From Marivita cryptomonadis (GTDB lineage Bacteria; Pseudomonadota; Alphaproteobacteria; Rhodobacterales; Rhodobacteraceae), in assembly GCF_002115725.1 (NCBI RefSeq), contig NZ_JFKD01000003.1, positions 124,001 to 188,000 on the forward strand: 64,000 nucleotides of DNA, read 5' to 3'. Under the pieces are notes generated by a model. That model had not been told where the DNA came from and did not search any database. It saw nothing but the letters and a program-made list of their open reading frames with translations. This document shows, piece by piece, positions 35,202 through 43,805 of this stretch. Positions within the stretch are counted from its first letter, which is position 1, and the number at the start of each line of letters is the position of its first letter. The translations under genes and the position numbers were made by a program.

Positions 35202-35972
35202 CTATGTGTCAAAGGGGTCGTCAGGGTACCCAACGCCCATCAGATACAACCCCTGCGGCGGACACACCGGACCACAGGCCGCGCGGTCCCGCGCGTCCAA
35301 GGCCTGCTTTACGTCCTCCGGCTCCCAAGCACCCGATCCAACCCGTTCAAGCGTGCCGACAAAGCTGCGCACCTGGTTGTGCAGAAACGACCGCGCGCGC
35401 AGCCGAAACTGAAACTCGGTGCCCCAATCGGTCTCGACACAGGCAATCTCCAACCCATCCAGCGTCTTTACCGGGGATGCCGCCTGGCAAATGGTCGACC
35501 GGAACGTGGTGAAGTCATGCAGCCCGATCAGATGCTGCGCCGCCGCCTGCATCGGCTCTAACGCAAGTGCGTTCTTGACCTGCCAGACCTGCCCCGCCTC
35601 CAGCGTCAATGGCGCACGGCGCGACACCAACCGAAACAGATACCTCCGCTCCAATGCCGAGAACCGTGCGTGCCAGTCCTCTGCAACTTCTGCCGCATCG
35701 ACAATCGCCACCGGCAACGGCTTCAGATGGTGGTTCAACGCCTCCGACAAACGGAAGGGCGACCAGTCCTTGGCCAGATCGCAATGGCAGACCTGCCCAC
35801 GCGCATGAACCCCTGCATCGGTGCGCCCGGCTGCGGCAATCGTGTGCTCCCCCGGCTCCAACTTGGCCAACGCGGATTCGATCGCGCCCTGCACAGACGG
35901 CTGCTCCGCCTGCCTTTGCCAACCGGCAAAAGGCGCACCATTATATTCGACTTTCAGGGCGTATCTGGGCAT
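35202..35972 (-). CDS. truA: tRNA pseudouridine synthase A
   Basis: This 256-residue enzyme makes pseudouridine at tRNA positions 38-40 in the anticodon arm. The N-terminus [19 protein letters not shown] and the catalytic Asp D52 in GRTDAGVHA are canonical TruA. Its length is typical. It is transcribed alone, divergently from ycjX. Confidence 0.95.
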   Translation of the reverse strand: MPRYALKVEYNGAPFAGWQRQAEQPSVQGAIESALAKLEPGEHTIAAAGRTDAGVHARGQVCHCDLAKDWSPFRLSEALNHHLKPLPVAIVDAAEVAEDWHARFSALERRYLFRLVSRRAPLTLEAGQVWQVKNALALEPMQAAAQHLIGLHDFTTFRSTICQAASPVKTLDGLEIACVETDWGTEFQFRLRARSFLHNQVRSFVGTLERVGSGAWEPEDVKQALDARDRAACGPVCPPQGLYLMGVGYPDDPFDT

Positions 35973-36083
35973 GTGCCCCGCTTAGCCTGACGATTTGCGC
36001 CGAACAATCCCCCTTGCGCAGCACTGGTAACCGGGGACATGCGCCTTTATCTCTGGGGCCAACGCAAAGAAAAGAGGCCGCCC

Positions 36084-37499
36084 TTGGTCATATCCAGCAT
36101 CGCCGACACGCTGACCCGCGGCTTTGAGAACGTCACAGACACCGTGTCCGGCACGTTCTTCGAGCCAACGATCCGGCTTGGCGTGACCGGACTGGCCCGC
36201 TCGGGCAAGACGGTGTTCATCACCTCGCTGGTGGCGAACCTGATGGATCGTGGGCGGATGCCGGGTCTTTTGGCGCAAAGCGAAGGTCGTATCCTTTCGG
36301 CTTATCTCCAGCCACAACCCGACGATACGCTGCCACGCTTTGATTACGAATCCCATCTGGGCGATTTGACGGCACGCGACCCACACTGGCCCGACAGCAC
36401 CCGTACGATCAGCGAATTGCGTCTGTCTTTAAAGGTGCGCCCCTCAGGTTTGCTGTCGGGGCTTCAGGGCCCTCGAACCATACATCTCGACATTGTGGAT
36501 TATCCCGGTGAGTGGTTGCTGGATCTTGGTTTGCTCGACAAAAGCTACAGCCAATGGTCTGAAGAAACCCTTAAACGCATCGAGACCCGGGATCTTGCCC
36601 GCGACTACCTCGCGCTTGCCCGTGCCGAAGACATGTCAGCGCCACTGGAGGAACCCCGCGCGCAAAAATTGGCGGCCAGCTTCACGACCTATCTGAACGC
36701 TGCGCGACAGATGGGATTTTCTGATTGTACCCCGGGTCGCTTCCTGCTGCCCGGTGACCTTGCCGGAAGTCCGGTCCTGACTTTCGCCCCCCTGCCGCCC
36801 ACGCCGAACCCACCCCGCAAATCGCTTGCCCGCGAGATGGAGCGGCGGTTCGAGGCGTATAAATCCCAAGTCGTCAAACCTTTCTTCCGCGATCACTTTG
36901 CAAAGATCGACCGTCAGGTCGTGTTGGTTGATGCCTTGGGCGCGATCCATGCGGGTCCACAAGCGGTCGAGGACATGCGGCAGGCGATGTCGGACATCCT
37001 CAGCGCTTTCCGCCCCGGGCAAAACCAGTTCCTGACACAGCTCTTGATCGGTAAAAGGGTCGAAAAGATCCTGTTTGCGGCCACTAAGGCCGACCACCTT
37101 CACCACACTCAACACGCTCGTCTGACTGCCATCATGGAAGCCCTGACCCGCGACGCCCGCGACCGCGCACAATTTGCAGGCGCCAAGACCAGCGCCATGT
37201 CCATCGCGTCCTTGCGTGCCACGGTCGAGGAAATGCGCGCACATCAGGGCGGCGAACTTGCCTGCGTCCGGGGCACGCTTCTCGACAGTGGCAAACAGGC
37301 CGCGTTCTATCCTGGCGAACTGCCACAAGATCCGACCCACCTGCTGGGCCCCGCCCGCGACGGTGCCGCGAAATGGCTGGATCAGGAATATCAGGTCATG
37401 CGGTTTGCCCCCGCGCAACTGAATCTCAAACCGGGCGATGGCCCGCCGCATATTCGGCTTGATCGCGCGGCCCAGTTTCTGATCGGTGACAAGCTGTGA
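36084..37499 (+). CDS. ycjX: YcjX-family P-loop protein
   Basis: This 471-residue protein has a Walker A motif GLARSGKT (36-43 from the start used) in the conserved context EPTIRLGVTGLARSGKTVFITSLV, and the family motif DIVDYPGEWLLDL, a switch-like region. YcjX proteins are nucleotide-binding proteins of unknown detailed function, linked to envelope or phage-shock stress in enterobacteria, where ycjX-ycjF lie beside psp. I prefer TTG at 36084 because GAGG lies six bases upstream; the ATG at 36039 is an alternative adding 15 codons. It overlaps the GNAT gene by GTGA. Confidence 0.85.
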   Translation: MVISSIADTLTRGFENVTDTVSGTFFEPTIRLGVTGLARSGKTVFITSLVANLMDRGRMPGLLAQSEGRILSAYLQPQPDDTLPRFDYESHLGDLTARDPHWPDSTRTISELRLSLKVRPSGLLSGLQGPRTIHLDIVDYPGEWLLDLGLLDKSYSQWSEETLKRIETRDLARDYLALARAEDMSAPLEEPRAQKLAASFTTYLNAARQMGFSDCTPGRFLLPGDLAGSPVLTFAPLPPTPNPPRKSLAREMERRFEAYKSQVVKPFFRDHFAKIDRQVVLVDALGAIHAGPQAVEDMRQAMSDILSAFRPGQNQFLTQLLIGKRVEKILFAATKADHLHHTQHARLTAIMEALTRDARDRAQFAGAKTSAMSIASLRATVEEMRAHQGGELACVRGTLLDSGKQAAFYPGELPQDPTHLLGPARDGAAKWLDQEYQVMRFAPAQLNLKPGDGPPHIRLDRAAQFLIGDKL

Positions 37500-37936
37500 C
37501 CGTGCTCCGCCCTGCCACTCCGCTAGACGCTGGCCGTGTCGGCGCGATCCTGTCCGCTTGGGTCGACGAAACCCCGTGGATGCCCCGCATCCACACCCGC
37601 GCCGAGGATATCGGTTTTGCAGGCATGATGGTGGATCGCGGCTGGGTCACTGTTTCCGAAAACGAAACAATCACTGGCTTTCTGGCGCGCAACGGCGACG
37701 ACATCCATGCGCTCTATATTGATCCCAAAGCACGCGGACAGGGCATCGGGTCAAAGCTGTTGACCAATGCCATGCACCAAGAGGACCAGCTCACGCTCTG
37801 GACCTTTCAGGCCAACACCCGCGCACAGGCATTTTACGAACGCCACGGCTTTACCCCCGTCGAACACACCGGCGGCGCAGGCAATGATGAAGGCCTGCCC
37901 GACATCCGGTATCTCTGGCAAAGGACGGACACATGA
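37496..37936 (+). CDS. GNAT family N-acetyltransferase
   Basis: This 146-residue protein has the acetyl-CoA-binding motif A (IDPKARGQGIGSKLL, pattern R/Q-x-x-G-x-G/A) and motif B (FYERHGFTPVEHTGG). The start is GTG overlapping the ycjX stop (GTGA), and its end overlaps the ycjF start (ATGA), so it is inserted inside the ycjX-ycjF pair and translationally coupled. The substrate is unknown; the position suggests a protein or small-molecule target related to the same stress response, which is speculative. Confidence 0.83.
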   Translation: MTVLRPATPLDAGRVGAILSAWVDETPWMPRIHTRAEDIGFAGMMVDRGWVTVSENETITGFLARNGDDIHALYIDPKARGQGIGSKLLTNAMHQEDQLTLWTFQANTRAQAFYERHGFTPVEHTGGAGNDEGLPDIRYLWQRTDT

Positions 37937-38940
37937 CAAACGCCAAAGGTCCCGTCCTGTTCGATCTGGACGACGCTGCACCAACCCAGACCCCGGCAGA
38001 GGCGCCTCCAGTTCCCGACACACTGGACCCAGCGCTGCAGGGGCAAGCCATGACCACGGCCGCAGCCCTTGCATCGCGTCCTGTGTCGCGACTGGCGCGT
38101 TGGTTCTGGTCGCTGCTCTTTGCGCTGATCACAACCATAGCCTCGGTCGCGGCGTGGAACTTCGTGACCACTCTGGTGAGCCAGAACCTCTATCTCGGCT
38201 ATGCGGTGGCGGCGCTTTTTGCAGTGTTTCTGTTGGTCGTTCTGCTGATCGTGATCAAAGAGCTTTCGGCATTTGCCCGCCTTGGACGCATTGATCGCAT
38301 CCAGCACGCCGCCGAGACAGCCCTAGCGAGCGCAGACCTGACCGCCGCGCGGACGGTCATCAAAGACCTGACCGGCCTCTATGCCGGGCGCGATGACACC
38401 AAATGGGGCCGCGATCGCCTGAAGGACCGCGAGGCGGATATGTTCGACGCCTCCGCCCTGATCGCGCTGGCTGATCACGAACTCCTTGGCCCGCTCGACG
38501 CCGCTGCCCGGCGCGAGGTTGAGGCCGCCGCCCGTCAGGTTGCGACCGTCACAGCACTCGTGCCTTTGGCTCTCGCCGATGTGGTCGCTGCCCTCGGCTC
38601 CAACATACGTATGATCCGCCGCATCGCCGAGATCTACGGTGGACGCTCTGGAACGTTGGGCAGTTGGCGCCTGACCCGTGCCGTCCTGTCCCACCTTGTC
38701 GCCACTGGCGCTGTTGCAGTGGGTGACGACATGCTTGAACCGATCCTTGGCGGGTCGATCCTAGGCAAACTTTCGCGTCGCTTTGGCGAAGGGCTTGTGA
38801 ACGGCGCGCTGACCGCCCGCGTCGGTGTTGCGGCCATCGAAGTCTGCCGCCCTCTGCCTTTCGCACCCGGCAAACGCCCCTCGGTCCGGTCGATCATCAA
38901 AACCGCCCTTTCGGGCCTTGTCACCACCAAGTCCCGCTGA
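37933..38940 (+). CDS. ycjF: YcjF-like DUF697 membrane protein (TIGR01620 type)
   Basis: This 335-residue protein has an Asp/Pro-rich N-terminus of about 50 residues, two transmembrane helices (about 58-78 and 87-108), then a cytoplasmic helical domain with DLTGLYAGRD and a DUF697-like C-terminal region (ALVPLALADVVAALGSNIRMIRRIAEIYGG). This matches YcjF, the partner of YcjX. The two are co-encoded with a GNAT gene between them, with ATGA overlap. It is likely an inner membrane stress-associated protein. Confidence 0.83.
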   Translation: MTNAKGPVLFDLDDAAPTQTPAEAPPVPDTLDPALQGQAMTTAAALASRPVSRLARWFWSLLFALITTIASVAAWNFVTTLVSQNLYLGYAVAALFAVFLLVVLLIVIKELSAFARLGRIDRIQHAAETALASADLTAARTVIKDLTGLYAGRDDTKWGRDRLKDREADMFDASALIALADHELLGPLDAAARREVEAAARQVATVTALVPLALADVVAALGSNIRMIRRIAEIYGGRSGTLGSWRLTRAVLSHLVATGAVAVGDDMLEPILGGSILGKLSRRFGEGLVNGALTARVGVAAIEVCRPLPFAPGKRPSVRSIIKTALSGLVTTKSR

Positions 38941-38996
38941 TCCGTCTTTGATCCAGCGCATGGCAGGCTCAGCGCACCTACCCCAATCTGGATCAC

Positions 38997-39719
38997 ATGA
39001 CCCAATCCCCCGGTGACCACGGCCACAGCCAAGCCGAAATCGAAGCCCGCATCGACGCCCCTGCCGGGCGCGGCTACCTGCGCGACATCGTCTATGGCGC
39101 CATCGACGGATCGGTGACCACCTTCGCCATCGTGGCCGGAGTTGCGGGCGCGGGCCTGAGCCCGTGGATCATCATCGCGCTCGGAATCGCCAATGTGCTG
39201 GCAGACGGGTTTTCCATGGCCGCCGGAAACTACTCGGGCACCAAGGCCGAACTCGACGACGCCCGCCGCCTTCGCGAGGTCGAAGAACGCCACATCCGCA
39301 AATATCCCGAAGGCGAACGCAACGAATTGCGCGAGATTCTGCGCCGCAAGGGACTGTCGGGCGATGCGCTCGACGGTGCGGTCAATCAGATCTCGCAGAA
39401 CCGCGAACAATGGGTGCAATTGATGCTCGAAGGCGAATATGGTCTCGCCTCTGTCGACCCCCATCCGTTCAAGGCCGCATGGGCCACGTTTCTGGCTTTT
39501 CTCGCGGCGGGTATGATCCCGCTTTTGCCGTTTCTTATGGGATTGGAGGATGCTTTCCGCATCTCGACACTCCTGACGCTGATCACCTTCTTCGCTATCG
39601 GCGCCTACAAATCCAAATGGTCGCTGGCTCCTTGGTGGCGCTCGGGACTTGAAACCCTTCTCATCGGCGGCACAGCCGCGGCCATCGCCTATCTGGTCGG
39701 CACCATGTTCGAGACCTGA
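38997..39719 (+). CDS. VIT1/CCC1 family transporter (Fe/Mn)
   Basis: This 240-residue membrane protein has the VIT1 signature YLRDIVYGAIDGSVTTFAIVAGV in the first helix, ADGFSMAAGNYSGTKAE in the second, and a central acidic/basic helical segment (EERHIRKYPEGERNELREIL) characteristic of the cytoplasmic metal-binding domain. Three more helices follow. Such proteins move ferrous iron or manganese out of the cytosol. Single gene between ycjF and ileS, with no metal regulator nearby. Confidence 0.85.
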   Translation: MTQSPGDHGHSQAEIEARIDAPAGRGYLRDIVYGAIDGSVTTFAIVAGVAGAGLSPWIIIALGIANVLADGFSMAAGNYSGTKAELDDARRLREVEERHIRKYPEGERNELREILRRKGLSGDALDGAVNQISQNREQWVQLMLEGEYGLASVDPHPFKAAWATFLAFLAAGMIPLLPFLMGLEDAFRISTLLTLITFFAIGAYKSKWSLAPWWRSGLETLLIGGTAAAIAYLVGTMFET

Positions 39720-39735
39720 CCGGCCCCCGTCTTCG

Positions 39736-39762
39736 TTTTCCAAATAGGGGGTTTGGGGGGCT
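39736..39762. repeat. Second copy of the TTTTCCAAATA-GGGGTTTGGGG intergenic repeat
   Basis: TTTTCCAAATA at 39736-39746 is followed by GGGGGTTTGGGGGGC. It repeats the core of the element at 35110, but without the palindromic tail. It sits 17 bases after the VIT1-like stop codon, also a 3' position relative to a gene, so the element may mark transcript ends. Confidence 0.45.
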
Positions 39763-39948
39763 GGGAAACACTGTCTGGACGTCTGCCTCAGTCACTCCTA
39801 TAACGCGCCGCATGACGCATCTGATCGCGATCATTATTCGAATTACATGCCCGGCGCTCTGAGCAATCGAGCCGCCGGGACAAGGCGTATGGACACCCGC
39901 GCCGATCCTCTCACACATTCCTGATCCGAACACCCGAGGACGCTCCAA

Positions 39949-42882
39949 ATGTGCGCCGACACACCCGAATACAAAGACACGCTGAACCTGCCCAAAACCG
40001 ATTTTCCGATGCGCGCCGGGCTGCCCAACCGCGAACCTGCATGGCTTGAAAAATGGGCCACGATGGGCATTTACGACCGCCTGCGCGACAAGGCTGCCCG
40101 CGCCCATGAGGGCGAAAATGAACAAGCTCGCAAACCGTTCACTCTCCACGACGGCCCTCCCTACGCGAACGGCCACTTGCACATCGGTCACGCACTGAAC
40201 AAGATCCTCAAGGACATGGTCGTGCGCTCCCAACAGATGATGGGCCGCGACGCGCGCTATATCCCCGGCTGGGACTGCCATGGCCTGCCCATCGAATGGA
40301 AGATCGAGGAACAGTACCGTGCGAAGGGTCTCGACAAGGACGAGGTCGATGTCGTGGCCTTCCGTCAGGAATGCCGCAAGTTCGCCGAAGGCTGGATCGA
40401 CATCCAGCGCGACGAATTCAAGCGTCTTGGTATTACCGGGACATGGGACAAGCCGTATCTGACGATGGACTTTCGCGCCGAGCGGATCATCGCGGAGGAA
40501 TTCCAGAAATTCCTGATGACCGGGACGTTGTATCAAGGGTCCAAGCCCGTGATGTGGTCGCCGGTGGAAAAGACCGCGCTGGCCGAGGCCGAGATCGAAT
40601 ACCACGACCACAAGTCGCACACGATCTGGGTGCCGTTTAAAGCGACCAACGGCGAAGGTGATCTGCAAGGTGTGAAAGTCGTCATCTGGACAACCACACC
40701 CTGGACCATCCCGTCGAACAAGGCCGTCGCCTATGGCAATGACATCGCCTACGGATTGTACGAAGTCACAGGCCGCCCAGAGGAATGCTGGGCGCGCATC
40801 GGTGACCGCTACTTGCTGGCCGATACCTTGGCCGAAGACGTGCTTGGCAAAGCCCGCCTTGAGCCGTCGATGTACCGCCGCCTGCGCGACGTGTCCGCTG
40901 ATGAGTTGGGCGCACTGACGCTGGCACATCCGTTCCGGGGCCTCGACGGCGCGGACGGGTTCTGGGATTACGACGTGCCGATGATCGACGGGGATCACGT
41001 GACAGACGATGCGGGCACCGGCTTTGTGCACACCGCGCCAAGCCACGGTCAGGAAGACTACGAAGCGTTCGTCGCCCGTGGCTGGATGGACCGGATGACC
41101 CACAACGTGGGCGAGGAATCCGAGTTCCTGCCACACGTGCCGTTCTTTGCAGATCTCAAGGTGCTCGATCACAGGGGCAAGGAAGGCAAAGCCAACACCG
41201 CCGTGATCGACAAGCTGGTCGAAGCCGGTGGATTGCTCGCCCGTGGGCGCATGACCCACAGCTATCCGCATTCGTGGCGCTCCAAGGCGCCAGTGATCTA
41301 CCGCAACACGCCGCAATGGTTCGCTGCGATCGACCGTACGGTTGGCGACGGTCAGGATGACTACGGCACAACGATCCGCGAACGGGCGCTGAACTCCATC
41401 GACCAACTGGTCAAATGGACACCACAGACCGGGCGCAACCGTTTGTATTCGATGATCGAAGCACGCCCAGATTGGGTGCTGTCCCGTCAGCGCGCATGGG
41501 GTGTGCCGCTCACGTGTTTCGTCAAGAAAGGCGCGTTGCCAACCGAAGCCGACTTCCTGCTGAAGGACGACACCGTCAACGCCCGAATCCTTGAAGCATT
41601 TGAGGCCGAAGGCGCGGATGCATGGTACAAACCCGGCGCGAAAGAGCGGTTCCTAGGCAATGACTACGATCCGAGCGAATGGGAACAGGTGTTCGACATT
41701 CTGGATGTGTGGTTCGATTCCGGTTCCACCCACGCCTTTGTCCTGCGCGACCGCGAGGACGGATCCGAGGACGGGTTGGCCGATCTCTACCTCGAAGGGA
41801 CCGACCAGCACCGTGGGTGGTTCCACTCGTCAATGCTCCAGTCCTGCGGCACGCAGGGCCGTGCGCCTTATCGCGGCGTGTTGACCCACGGGTTCACGCT
41901 CGACGAGAAGGGCAACAAGATGTCCAAGTCTTTGGGCAACACGGTGGCCCCCGAGGACGTGACCAAACAGTACGGTGCCGATATCCTGCGCCTGTGGGTG
42001 GCACAGGCCGATTACACCGCCGACCTGCGGATCGGGCCGGAGATCCTGAAAGGTGTGGCCGACAGCTACCGCCGTTTGCGCAACACGATGCGCTATATGC
42101 TGGGCGCTCTGAGCCATTTCGAGGAGTCGGACCGCGTTGAGCCTGCGGACATGCCCGAGTTGGAGCGCTATGTTCTGCACCGACTGGCGGAACTGGATGA
42201 GGTCGTGCGCAACGGCTACGATTCCTACGATTTCCAAGGCGTGTTCCAGCAGTTGTTCAACTTCTGCACCGTGGAACTGTCAGCCTTCTACTTCGACATC
42301 CGCAAGGACGCTTTGTATTGCGACGGCGACACCGAACGCCGCCGGGCGGCGCGGACGGTGATGGATATCCTGTTCCACCGCCTGACGACTTGGCTGGCTC
42401 CGGTGCTTGTGTTTACGATGGAAGATGTCTGGCTTGATCGCTTCCCGGGTGAGGACTCGTCGATCCATTTGCAGGACATTCCCGAAACGCCCGCGTCGTG
42501 GAAAGACGAGGCGCTCGCTGCGAAATGGGCCAAGGTGCGCCGCGCCCGCCGGGCTGTGACAGCAGCGCTTGAAGTGCAGCGGACGGACAAGGTGATCGGT
42601 GCCTCGCTTGAGGCAGCGCCGGTGGTTCACATTGAGGATGCCGAAACGCTCGACGCGCTGAAGTCGGTGAACTTCGACGACATCTGCATCACCTCCGGCA
42701 TCAACCTGACCGGCGACCCGGCCCCGGCTGAGGCGTTCCGCCTGCCCGAGGTGACGGGGGTTGGTGTGGTCTTTGAAAAGGCCGATGGCGCAAAGTGCCA
42801 GCGGTGCTGGAAGATCCTGCCCGATGTCGGGACGCACCAGCATCCGGGCACCTGCCAGCGGTGCAATGACGCCCTCGGATAA
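39949..42882 (+). CDS. ileS: Isoleucyl-tRNA synthetase
   Basis: This 977-residue class I synthetase has the HIGH-type motif GPPYANGHLHIGHAL and KMSKS in KGNKMSKSLGN, the editing domain, an anticodon-binding domain, and a C-terminal zinc ribbon (CQRCWK with GTCQRC). The length is normal for alphaproteobacteria. It charges tRNA-Ile in the cytoplasm. Its last 17 bases overlap the DUF3253 gene, so ileS, DUF3253 and ogt may form a transcription unit. Confidence 0.97.
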   Translation: MCADTPEYKDTLNLPKTDFPMRAGLPNREPAWLEKWATMGIYDRLRDKAARAHEGENEQARKPFTLHDGPPYANGHLHIGHALNKILKDMVVRSQQMMGRDARYIPGWDCHGLPIEWKIEEQYRAKGLDKDEVDVVAFRQECRKFAEGWIDIQRDEFKRLGITGTWDKPYLTMDFRAERIIAEEFQKFLMTGTLYQGSKPVMWSPVEKTALAEAEIEYHDHKSHTIWVPFKATNGEGDLQGVKVVIWTTTPWTIPSNKAVAYGNDIAYGLYEVTGRPEECWARIGDRYLLADTLAEDVLGKARLEPSMYRRLRDVSADELGALTLAHPFRGLDGADGFWDYDVPMIDGDHVTDDAGTGFVHTAPSHGQEDYEAFVARGWMDRMTHNVGEESEFLPHVPFFADLKVLDHRGKEGKANTAVIDKLVEAGGLLARGRMTHSYPHSWRSKAPVIYRNTPQWFAAIDRTVGDGQDDYGTTIRERALNSIDQLVKWTPQTGRNRLYSMIEARPDWVLSRQRAWGVPLTCFVKKGALPTEADFLLKDDTVNARILEAFEAEGADAWYKPGAKERFLGNDYDPSEWEQVFDILDVWFDSGSTHAFVLRDREDGSEDGLADLYLEGTDQHRGWFHSSMLQSCGTQGRAPYRGVLTHGFTLDEKGNKMSKSLGNTVAPEDVTKQYGADILRLWVAQADYTADLRIGPEILKGVADSYRRLRNTMRYMLGALSHFEESDRVEPADMPELERYVLHRLAELDEVVRNGYDSYDFQGVFQQLFNFCTVELSAFYFDIRKDALYCDGDTERRRAARTVMDILFHRLTTWLAPVLVFTMEDVWLDRFPGEDSSIHLQDIPETPASWKDEALAAKWAKVRRARRAVTAALEVQRTDKVIGASLEAAPVVHIEDAETLDALKSVNFDDICITSGINLTGDPAPAEAFRLPEVTGVGVVFEKADGAKCQRCWKILPDVGTHQHPGTCQRCNDALG

Positions 42883-43102
42883 CGCCATCGCGGACGTCCT
42901 GCTCGACCTCGCGCATCAGCGCGGGGTCGGGAAAACCTTTTGCCCTTCCGAAGCTGCGCGGCAATTGTCGGACGATTGGCGCCCCTTGATGGCAGACGTG
43001 CGGCGGGTGGCGGCGACGCTTGATCTTCGCGCAAGCCAGAAAGGCCAAACAGTCGATCCGTTGACAGCCAAAGGCCCGATCCGGTTGGGGCTTCCGGGAT
43101 GA
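42866..43102 (+). CDS. DUF3253 domain protein (78 aa)
   Basis: This small protein (AIADVLLDLAHQRG, then FCPSEAARQLSDDWRPLMADVRRVAA, then QKGQTVDP...KGPIRLGLPG) matches the DUF3253 family pattern, probably a compact helix-turn-helix-like fold. The start ATG at 42866 lies within the last codons of ileS, and its stop overlaps the ogt start by ATGA. The family often travels with DNA-repair or methyltransferase genes, so a link with ogt is plausible. No function is established. Confidence 0.7.
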   Translation: MTPSDNAIADVLLDLAHQRGVGKTFCPSEAARQLSDDWRPLMADVRRVAATLDLRASQKGQTVDPLTAKGPIRLGLPG

Positions 43103-43557
43103 GCCATTTTGAACATGCAGTTGAGTCACCACTGGGGCCGTTGACCTTGATTGCCGATGCGGTGGGGATTACGGCGCTTGAATGGCGCGATGGACGGAGG
43201 GACGGGACACCTGTTCTGACGCAAGCTGCCACGCAACTTGATGCGTATTTCGCAGGGAAACAGCAGGATTTCACTGTTCCGATCCGGCTGACCTGTTCCG
43301 ATTTTCAGCGGACCGTTTGCGCGGCCATGTCTGCGATCCCATTTGGCGAAACGCGGACTTATGGAGATTTGGCAGCACAGCTGGGCGTTCCTGCGCAGGC
43401 GATTGGGCAGGCTTGCGGGGGCAATCCGATTGGAATCCTCATCCCGTGTCACCGGGTGTTGGGGGCCAATGGGCTGGGGGGGTATTCCGGCGATGGTGGG
43501 GTCGAGACCAAGGTTTGGCTGCTTCGGCACGAAGGGGCGGCCGGATTGTTGATTTGA
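43099..43557 (+). CDS. ogt: Methylated-DNA-protein-cysteine methyltransferase
   Basis: This 152-residue suicide enzyme removes alkyl groups from O6-alkylguanine onto its own cysteine. The active-site motif IPCHRV is at residues 115-120 (C117), with the helix-turn-helix region YGDLAAQLGVPAQAIGQACGGNP before it. It is an Ogt-type single-domain protein without an Ada domain. Translationally coupled to the DUF3253 gene. Confidence 0.93.
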   Translation: MSHFEHAVESPLGPLTLIADAVGITALEWRDGRRDGTPVLTQAATQLDAYFAGKQQDFTVPIRLTCSDFQRTVCAAMSAIPFGETRTYGDLAAQLGVPAQAIGQACGGNPIGILIPCHRVLGANGLGGYSGDGGVETKVWLLRHEGAAGLLI

Positions 43558-43565
43558 GGCGGTGG

Positions 43566-43630
43566 CGCGTGTGAGCACGCGTCCTTCGAAAATGTTTCGC
43601 ATGCGAAACAATAGGTCCGATGCGGACCTA
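43566..43630 (+). terminator. Stacked hairpins downstream of ogt
   Basis: Three inverted repeats follow each other: CGCGTG-TGAG-CACGCG (43566-43581), the perfect 18-base palindrome TGTTTCGCATGCGAAACA (43593-43610), and TAGGTCCG-ATG-CGGACCTA (43612-43630). They begin nine bases after the ogt stop. There is no long T-run, so they may act as a terminator-like or mRNA-protecting structure rather than a simple Rho-independent terminator. Confidence 0.55.
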
Positions 43631-43672
43631 ACTTTGCAAACCCGATTAATGGCGCGTTAGACTTTGCAAACC
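43631..43672 (+). repeat. Short direct repeat ACTTTGCAAACC, 30-bp period
   Basis: ACTTTGCAAACC occurs at 43631-43642 and again at 43661-43672, exactly 30 bases (about three helical turns) apart. The copies lie about 135 to 165 bases upstream of the EamA transporter gene, so they could bind a regulator in phase. No regulator is identified. Confidence 0.4.
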
Positions 43673-43805
43673 GTTAAGAACTGGTAAAGCCACAGGCAGC
43701 ACCAGCATCGACTTCGCGCGCTGACGCTTGTGCATGAGCATTTATGTGCTACTCCGAACAAGCGCGGTGTGACGTGCTTCGCATAGGTTCAAATAAAAGC
43801 GCAGC

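Noticed and set aside
39661..41406. Long antisense open frame of 581 codons
   Set aside because: It lies entirely opposite ileS and the VIT1-like gene, which have complete catalytic motifs; high-GC codon use creates long antisense frames. Its translation shows no recognisable domain.
43646..43660. CtrA-like site TTAA-N7-TTAG upstream of the EamA gene
   Set aside because: It is one base off the consensus and short enough to occur by chance; the downstream gene is not a typical CtrA target.
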